Source: an uncultured Prevotella sp.
GTDB taxonomy: Bacteria; Bacteroidota; Bacteroidia; Bacteroidales; Bacteroidaceae
NCBI GenBank assembly: GCA_937898715.1
Contig: CALEKA010000033.1
Coordinates: 1 to 18,539, forward strand
Direction: 5' to 3'
Length of the DNA stretch: 18,539 nucleotides
The notes under the pieces were generated by a model that was given only the letters and a program-made list of their open reading frames with translations, did not search any database and had not been told where the DNA came from. This document shows, in pieces, positions 15,019-18,539 of this stretch (the first letter of the stretch is position 1; the number at the start of each line of letters is the position of its first letter). The translations under genes were made by a program, and so were the position numbers.

Positions 15019-16404
15019 TTATCCAAAGAGCTCACGCAATGCTTGCTCTACTCTGCCCACGGGCACCACTTCGATGCCATCTACGTGGGGCAATCCTTTC
15101 ATATTACCCTCGGGCACGAGTATGCGGTTGAATCCGAGCTTGGCAGCTTCGCTTATGCGCTGAGCGATACGCGTCACGGGACGTATCTCTCCGCTCAGTC
15201 CCACCTCGCCAGCCATGCATACGCTGCGCTCTATGGGCGTATCGACATTGCTTGAGAGCACAGAGGCTATCACAGCGAGATCAATAGCGGGATCAGCCAC
15301 ACGTATGCCACCGGCAATGTTGAAGAACACGTCCTTGGCTCCAATCTTGAAGCCTACTCGCTTTTCGAGCACAGCCAGGAGCATATTGAGGCGACGAAGG
15401 TCGAACCCCGTAGCGGAGCGTTGCGGAGTGCCGTATACGGCCGATGACACGAGGGCTTGTGTCTCTATCAAGAAGGGGCGTACGCCTTCTATGGCAGCTG
15501 CCACAGCTGTACCGCTCAGCTCATCGCCTCCCTGCGTGAGAAGCATCTCTGAGGGATTGGCCACGGCGCGCAGTCCGTCGCTCTGCATTTCGTATATACC
15601 GAGTTCGGAAGTCGACCCGAAGCGATTCTTTATGCTGCGCAAAATGCGGTACATATAGTGGCGATCGCCCTCAAACTGCAGTACGGTGTCGACAATATGT
15701 TCCAACACCTTTGGACCAGCTATGGTGCCATCCTTCGTGATATGCCCCACGAGGATCACGGGCACGCCGCTCTCCTTGGCATACTTCAGTAGCGAGGCGG
15801 CACACTCGCGTATCTGCGTCACGCTGCCTGGCGACGACTCTACGCTCTCCACGCTCATGGTCTGTATGGAGTCGATCACCACGAGTTGGGGTTTTACTTG
15901 TCTTATCTGTTCGAACACCTGCTCCACGCGGGTTTCGCAGAGCAGGAGCACATCTGCCGAGGAATTGCTGATGCGGTCGGCCCGCAGCTTAATCTGGTGT
16001 TCACTCTCTTCTCCGCTCACGTAGAGCACACGCAGGCCTTGCAGGCGCACTACGGTCTGAAGCAGCAGTGTAGACTTGCCTATGCCTGGCTCGCCACCGA
16101 TGAGCGTGAGCGAACCTGGCACGATGCCTCCGCCAAGCACGCGGTCGAGCTCAGCATCGAGCGTCTGTATGCGTGGTTCTTCCTGTACCGACACCTCTGA
16201 TAGGGGAATCGCACGAGCCTTTCCGCTGCCCACTCCGGTGAGTTCCTGCCGGGCTTGTCTTTCGCTGACGGCAGAATTTGTCTCGGGGCGGATGGTCATC
16301 TGCTTCATGGTGTTCCATGCCCCACACGACGGACAGCGGCCCACCCATTTCGGGGAGTCCATGCCGCATTCTGAACATACGTATACAGTCTTTGTCTTTG
16401 CCAC
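15019..16404 (-). CDS. radA: DNA repair protein RadA
   Basis: This 461-residue RecA-related ATPase promotes branch migration in recombinational repair, in the cytoplasm. All three family parts are present. There is a C4 zinc finger (C10, C13, C24, C27). The ATPase core has Walker A GGEPGIGKST (103-112), Walker B LVVIDSI (174-180) and the RadA-specific KNRFGS (259-264). A Lon-protease-like C-terminal domain follows, from about 285 to the end. Length is normal. The start codon is GTG (16404-16402), chosen because it gives the conserved MAKTKTVYVC start, and the A/G-rich AACAGAAAAG lies just upstream. The FAD dehydrogenase gene follows 41 bases after the stop. It is 117 bases downstream of the MerR-type gene on the same strand. 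Confidence 0.97.
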   Translation of the reverse strand: MAKTKTVYVCSECGMDSPKWVGRCPSCGAWNTMKQMTIRPETNSAVSERQARQELTGVGSGKARAIPLSEVSVQEEPRIQTLDAELDRVLGGGIVPGSLTLIGGEPGIGKSTLLLQTVVRLQGLRVLYVSGEESEHQIKLRADRISNSSADVLLLCETRVEQVFEQIRQVKPQLVVIDSIQTMSVESVESSPGSVTQIRECAASLLKYAKESGVPVILVGHITKDGTIAGPKVLEHIVDTVLQFEGDRHYMYRILRSIKNRFGSTSELGIYEMQSDGLRAVANPSEMLLTQGGDELSGTAVAAAIEGVRPFLIETQALVSSAVYGTPQRSATGFDLRRLNMLLAVLEKRVGFKIGAKDVFFNIAGGIRVADPAIDLAVIASVLSSNVDTPIERSVCMAGEVGLSGEIRPVTRIAQRISEAAKLGFNRILVPEGNMKGLPHVDGIEVVPVGRVEQALRELFG

Positions 16405-16521
16405 TTTTCTGTTGTTTTATTGGGGAGGGGGAAAGAGAGGAATAAGGAAAACACATTTTAGTCGAGAAGAGCAATCTCTTGACCGCTCAACTCTTCAACT
16501 TTTCAACTAATTCTCCCCTCG

Positions 16522-16869
16522 CTACATACTGCCGAGAGCACGCTTCATTGCCACAAGCTCTTCGCGTATCTTGCGCAGTCGTTGCAGAGCTTCAAATGGT
16601 TGTGCCGTGCCCTGCTTGTTTTGCTTGAGCACTTCTCGAGCTGCTGCAAGCTTCAGGCCGCGCACCTTCACGAGGTCGTAGACGATGCGTATCTTTGCAA
16701 TGTCTTCCTTCGTATACTGACGCACGCCGTTCCCTATTTTCTTGGGAGCAATCTGCTTCGGGAACTGCTTTTCCCAATAGCGCAGGAGGGTCTCGCTCAC
16801 GCCGAGATGTTGTGCTACTTCTCTGATGGAATAGAAGTATTTTTCGTCGTTGATTACTGTTTCTGGCAT
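16522..16869 (-). CDS. Small MerR-family transcriptional regulator
   Basis: This 115-residue protein has an N-terminal MerR-type winged helix-turn-helix: YFYSIREVAQHLGVSETLLRYWEKQF (11-36), wing NGVRQYTKEDIAKI (47-60), then helices to about 80. The remaining chain (80-112) is a basic helix, probably the dimerisation coiled coil. No effector domain or cysteine metal site is present, and the protein has no cysteine at all. It is the short type common in Bacteroidetes, and the controlled genes are not known. An exact -7 box (TAACTTTG, 16899-16892) precedes it. radA follows after 117 bases, possibly within the same transcript. Confidence 0.88.
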   Translation of the reverse strand: MPETVINDEKYFYSIREVAQHLGVSETLLRYWEKQFPKQIAPKKIGNGVRQYTKEDIAKIRIVYDLVKVRGLKLAAAREVLKQNKQGTAQPFEALQRLRKIREELVAMKRALGSM

Positions 16870-16891
16870 AACGTTAGGTTTGGTTTTCGGG

Positions 16892-16899
16892 CAAAGTTA
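16892..16899 (-). promoter_or_regulatory. -7 box of the MerR-type gene
   Basis: On the minus strand this reads TAACTTTG, an exact TAnnTTTG match, 22 bases before the start codon, giving a short leader. No -33 TTTG is evident, since the upstream sequence is C/T-rich. Confidence 0.45.
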
Positions 16900-16941
16900 A
16901 CATTTGAGTGGGAAAGGGGAAAGGAAAGGGAGATATTTTTC

Positions 16942-16962
16942 AAGTAATAAGTAATAAGTAAT
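16942..16962 (+). repeat. Heptanucleotide tandem repeat
   Basis: Three perfect copies of AAGTAAT lie about 45 bases upstream of the MerR gene -7 box. Short tandem repeats of this sort can change in number by slippage. Confidence 0.7.
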
Positions 16963-17000
16963 ACGTTCTTGCCGAATCTGCTCAGAGGTATCTCAGAATC

Positions 17001-17030
17001 TACTGGGGGCGACGCGTCCTCGCGTCGGCG
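17001..17030 (+). repeat. REP-like hairpin, copy 3 (forward)
   Basis: CGACGCG (17010-17016), loop TCCT, CGCGTCG (17021-17027). The 30 bases are identical to 113-142, although the copies lie almost 17 kb apart. Confidence 0.85.
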
Positions 17031-17066
17031 ATGGCAGGAGCAAGGAGTGAATACACCCACTACTTG

Positions 17067-17177
17067 CTGAGTAGTGTTGCTGATGCCGACGCGGGACGCG
17101 TCGCCCACGGTAGGCTCTGAGTAGAGTTGCTGATGCTGGCAAAGCTGATGCTGGCAAAGCTGACGCGGAACGCGTCG
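17067..17177 (-). repeat. REP-like hairpin cluster, copies 4 and 5 (reverse)
   Basis: Copy 4 is CGACGCG (17087-17093), loop GGA, CGCGTCG (17097-17103). Copy 5 is TGACGCG (17161-17167), loop GAA, CGCGTCG (17171-17177). A 20-base unit ending GTTGCTGATGC precedes copy 4 (17067-17086) and is repeated with one change at 17117-17136. It is followed by two perfect 15-base units GCTGATGCTGGCAAA (17129-17158) before copy 5. The cluster looks as though it grew by local tandem duplication. Confidence 0.75.
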
Positions 17178-17218
17178 CCCACAGAACTGATAGAGGTTCC
17201 TCCCCAGAAATACGCAAA

Positions 17219-17251
17219 GCGGACCGCCTCCCTCTGTGGGAAGCAGTCCGC
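17219..17251 (-). terminator. Terminator of the rplU-rpmA transcript
   Basis: GCGGAC (17219-17224) pairs with GTCCGC (17246-17251), with an inner helix between TCCC and GGGA. It is about 49 bases beyond the rpmA stop on the minus strand, and the minus-strand tail TTTGCG is a weak T-run. Confidence 0.6.
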
Positions 17252-17299
17252 CTCATTTTCTTTGTTCAGTAGATAAGTTCTTCTGCTGATAGGTGTGCG

Positions 17300-17560
17300 T
17301 TAAGCGTTAGCCTCTTCTACAGATACCACGCTGCGGTCACGCTGACCACGGTGGAAGCTAACTACACCGTCAACGAGGGCGAAGAGAGTGTGATCCTTAC
17401 CCATGCCAACATTCTTACCAGGATAGTGAACAGTACCGCGCTGACGAACGATGATGTTGCCAGCAACGCAAGTCTGACCACCCCAAATCTTAACGCCTAA
17501 TCTCTGTGAAGCCGATTCACGACCGTTCTTAGAACTACCTACACCTTTCTTGTGTGCCAT
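17300..17560 (-). CDS. rpmA: 50S ribosomal protein L27
   Basis: This 86-residue protein is a complete L27, a large-subunit protein near the peptidyl transferase centre. The N terminus MAHKKGVGSSKNGRES has the expected residues, and GQTCVAGNIIVRQRG and HYPGKNVGMGKDHTLFAL are conserved core blocks. It starts with AHKK directly, without the cleavable N-terminal extension seen in Firmicutes. It lies 22 bases after rplU, forming the usual L21-L27 pair, and ends at the hairpin 17219-17251. Confidence 0.98.
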   Translation of the reverse strand: MAHKKGVGSSKNGRESASQRLGVKIWGGQTCVAGNIIVRQRGTVHYPGKNVGMGKDHTLFALVDGVVSFHRGQRDRSVVSVEEANA

Positions 17561-17582
17561 TTCTTTCTAATACTTTAAAGGA

Positions 17583-17900
17583 TTAAGCAATTACGTTCTT
17601 GATTGTCACTTCAGTAAACTGGTGGCGATAGCCATTGAGCTTACGATAGCCCTTGCGACGCTTCTTGTGGAATACGAGCACCTTCTCACCCTTTACGAGG
17701 GGGCTTACTACTTCGCATACTACCTTGGCGCCTTCTACAGTAGGAGCACCTACCTTCACGTCGCCGTTGTTGTCAATCAACAACACTTTGTCAAATTCAA
17801 CAGTCTGGCCATTCTCGGCACCGCAGATGTGGTTTACATAGAGCTTCTTGCCCTCTTCTGCTTTAAACTGCTGACCGTTAATCTCTACGATTGCGTACAT
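17583..17900 (-). CDS. rplU: 50S ribosomal protein L21
   Basis: This 105-residue protein is a complete L21, which binds 23S rRNA in the large subunit. Conserved features include MYAIVEINGQQFKAEEGKK at the start and the basic FHKKRRKGYRKLNGYRHQFT segment (78-97) typical of the family C terminus. It is the first gene of the L21-L27 transcript, with a strong promoter at 17990-18018 and a leader of about 85 bases that can form a hairpin and may carry regulation. Confidence 0.98.
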   Translation of the reverse strand: MYAIVEINGQQFKAEEGKKLYVNHICGAENGQTVEFDKVLLIDNNGDVKVGAPTVEGAKVVCEVVSPLVKGEKVLVFHKKRRKGYRKLNGYRHQFTEVTIKNVIA

Positions 17901-17924
17901 TTGTAATTATATGTATAAACGGGT

Positions 17925-17950
17925 TTTTCCAGGAGGCGGACTGCAACCGC
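17925..17950 (-). promoter_or_regulatory. Leader hairpin upstream of rplU
   Basis: On the minus strand the leader reads GAGG-CTGC-GGTT-GCAG-TCCG-CCTC, allowing a CTGC/GCAG helix with GAGG/CCTC outside. Its 3' half (GCAGTCCGCCTC) is the exact complement of 12 bases in the terminator of the same transcript. It may be an autoregulatory leader. No T-run follows, so simple attenuation is unlikely. Confidence 0.4.
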
Positions 17951-17989
17951 AGCCTCTTCATTTAGCCCCGTTGGACTCTAAATCGGCTG

Positions 17990-18018
17990 CAAATGTACCA
18001 CTTTATTTTGAGTTACAA
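17990..18018 (-). promoter_or_regulatory. Promoter of rplU-rpmA
   Basis: On the minus strand TTG (18018-18016) is followed after 18 bases by TACATTTG (17997-17990), an exact TAnnTTTG box. The predicted start is near 17983. Confidence 0.65.
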
Positions 18019-18082
18019 CGACTTTTGATCTATTTTTTTACTTTTCTCTCTACTTTTATTTTCCTCTTCGGGCAGCTTATGC

Positions 18083-18090
18083 TACCTTTG
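18083..18090 (+). promoter_or_regulatory. -7 box of the helicase-associated-domain gene
   Basis: TACCTTTG is an exact TAnnTTTG match, 34 bases before the start codon. It lies back to back with the rplU promoter in a shared divergent spacer. No clear -33 box is seen. Confidence 0.5.
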
Positions 18091-18124
18091 CCAGACATTC
18101 CTTTATTCGCTAACCCTCTCTCTC

Positions 18125-18361
18125 ATGAAGAAGTCGCAAGAAAACTGGCTCGAGAAGTACCATCAGATGAAACTTTTCATTGAGGAGCACCATCATCTGC
18201 CCGACAAGCGAAAGGTGGAAAATCGTGGGCTGCTTAATTGGTGGAAATACAACCGGAAGATGGAAAAAGCGGGGAGGCTCAGCCCTTACTATGCGGAGCT
18301 ACTTCGCTTGCTTTCCGACATGCGCCAAACGTTGCCCGACAGACAAGAGGAGCTTTTCTGA
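18125..18361 (+). CDS. Small stand-alone helicase-associated-domain protein
   Basis: This 78-residue protein consists of a single helicase-associated (HA) domain, normally found as repeats at the end of certain helicases. The pattern W8...Y12...F18...HHHLPDKRKVENRGLLNWW (23-41)...G50RLSP...LLRLL fits the domain's W-x-Y/F, LP and W-x-x-x-R spacing. The HA domain is a small helical bundle thought to bind nucleic acid. No helicase motors are present and the reading frame is complete, so it is a free-standing form, not a fragment with a visible partner. It is divergent from rplU with its own -7 box. The role is unknown. Confidence 0.72.
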   Translation: MKKSQENWLEKYHQMKLFIEEHHHLPDKRKVENRGLLNWWKYNRKMEKAGRLSPYYAELLRLLSDMRQTLPDRQEELF

Positions 18362-18427
18362 AAATTTTCACCCGGCAATATGAGTTCTTCTGCCGGTTCT
18401 GAATCAAGAAGTTTCCAACAAGTTCTG

Positions 18428-18452
18428 TGGGGCGGCGCGTCCTCGCGCAGCA
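18428..18452 (+). repeat. REP-like hairpin, copy 6 (diverged)
   Basis: CGGCGCG (18433-18439), loop TCCT, CGCGCAG (18444-18450). Relative to copy 1, one stem pair changed from A-T to G-C on both arms at once, and a second pair is broken (G-A). It keeps the loop TCCT and most of the preceding G-run. Confidence 0.7.
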
Positions 18453-18460
18453 TTTAGTGA

Positions 18461-18502
18461 TTCAAGTTTCGGATTTAGAATGGACGGGCTGAATCATCGT
18501 GC
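18461..18502 (+). repeat. Structured intergenic element, right copy
   Basis: TTCAAGTTTCGGATTTAG (18461-18478) is identical to 663-680. GGCTGAATCATCGTGC (18487-18502) is the reverse complement of 699-714 with one mismatch. The inner part is therefore inverted relative to the left copy. Confidence 0.6.
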
Positions 18503-18539
18503 AAGTCGAATGCAATCAAGCTTGCTTGAATTGCTGAGA

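Larger units (their letters stand above)
18362..18539 (+). other. Repeat-bearing spacer at the right edge
   Basis: This stretch holds REP copy 6 and a second copy of the structured element (18461-18502). Near 18514-18527 there is a small TCAAGCTTGCTTGA hairpin. No gene is visible before the window ends. Confidence 0.5.

Overview
The window looks like a stretch of chromosome from a member of the Bacteroidales, most likely Prevotellaceae or a close relative. The evidence is: repeated Bacteroidetes-type promoter -7 boxes (TAnnTTTG, some with a TTTG or TTG box 18-20 bases upstream); Bacteroidetes-style protein families (hybrid malic enzyme, UPF0748/GHL10 glycosidase-like lipoprotein-type enzyme, FAD-dependent dehydrogenase of the COG2509 type, type IX-like C-terminal sorting domain, MACPF lipoprotein); and dispersed intergenic hairpin repeats. 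There is no rRNA, tRNA, CRISPR or transposase gene. The species assignment is inference.

Layout. Bases 1-1276 are repeat-rich and almost gene-free: a 100-bp direct repeat pair, two oppositely oriented REP-like hairpins, a 24-bp-stem hairpin, a second structured element and one doubtful small ORF. Then, all on the minus strand, come a malic enzyme (maeB, 6140-3858), a secreted TPR protein (3724-2765) and a secreted UPF0748/GHL10 glycosidase-like protein (2731-1277). The last two are probably co-transcribed and end at a strong hairpin terminator at 1132-1161. An outer-membrane beta-barrel-like protein (minus) and a flavin reductase-like protein (plus) diverge from a spacer that carries a perfect 18-bp palindrome.

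The accessory part is 7600-11850. It holds two plus-strand genes that look more A/T-rich than their surroundings. One is a 717-residue MACPF-domain lipoprotein, related in architecture to Bacteroidales MACPF toxins such as the BSAP proteins. The other is a secreted protein made of Tyr/Asp-rich beta-hairpin-like repeats that ends in a type IX-like sorting domain. The pair is bordered on both sides by same-orientation copies of an intergenic repeat ending in a terminator hairpin, and a third, inverted copy lies at about 376-451. This is the most interesting part of the window.

The rest is minus-strand housekeeping: a nucleotidyltransferase with its own promoter, an FAD-dependent dehydrogenase with an unusual Arg-rich N-terminal tail, radA (GTG start), a small MerR-type regulator, a REP-hairpin cluster, then rpmA and rplU (L27, L21). 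A small helicase-associated-domain protein diverges from rplU. The right edge again carries a REP hairpin and a second copy of the element seen near 663, so both window edges lie in the same type of repeat-rich spacer.
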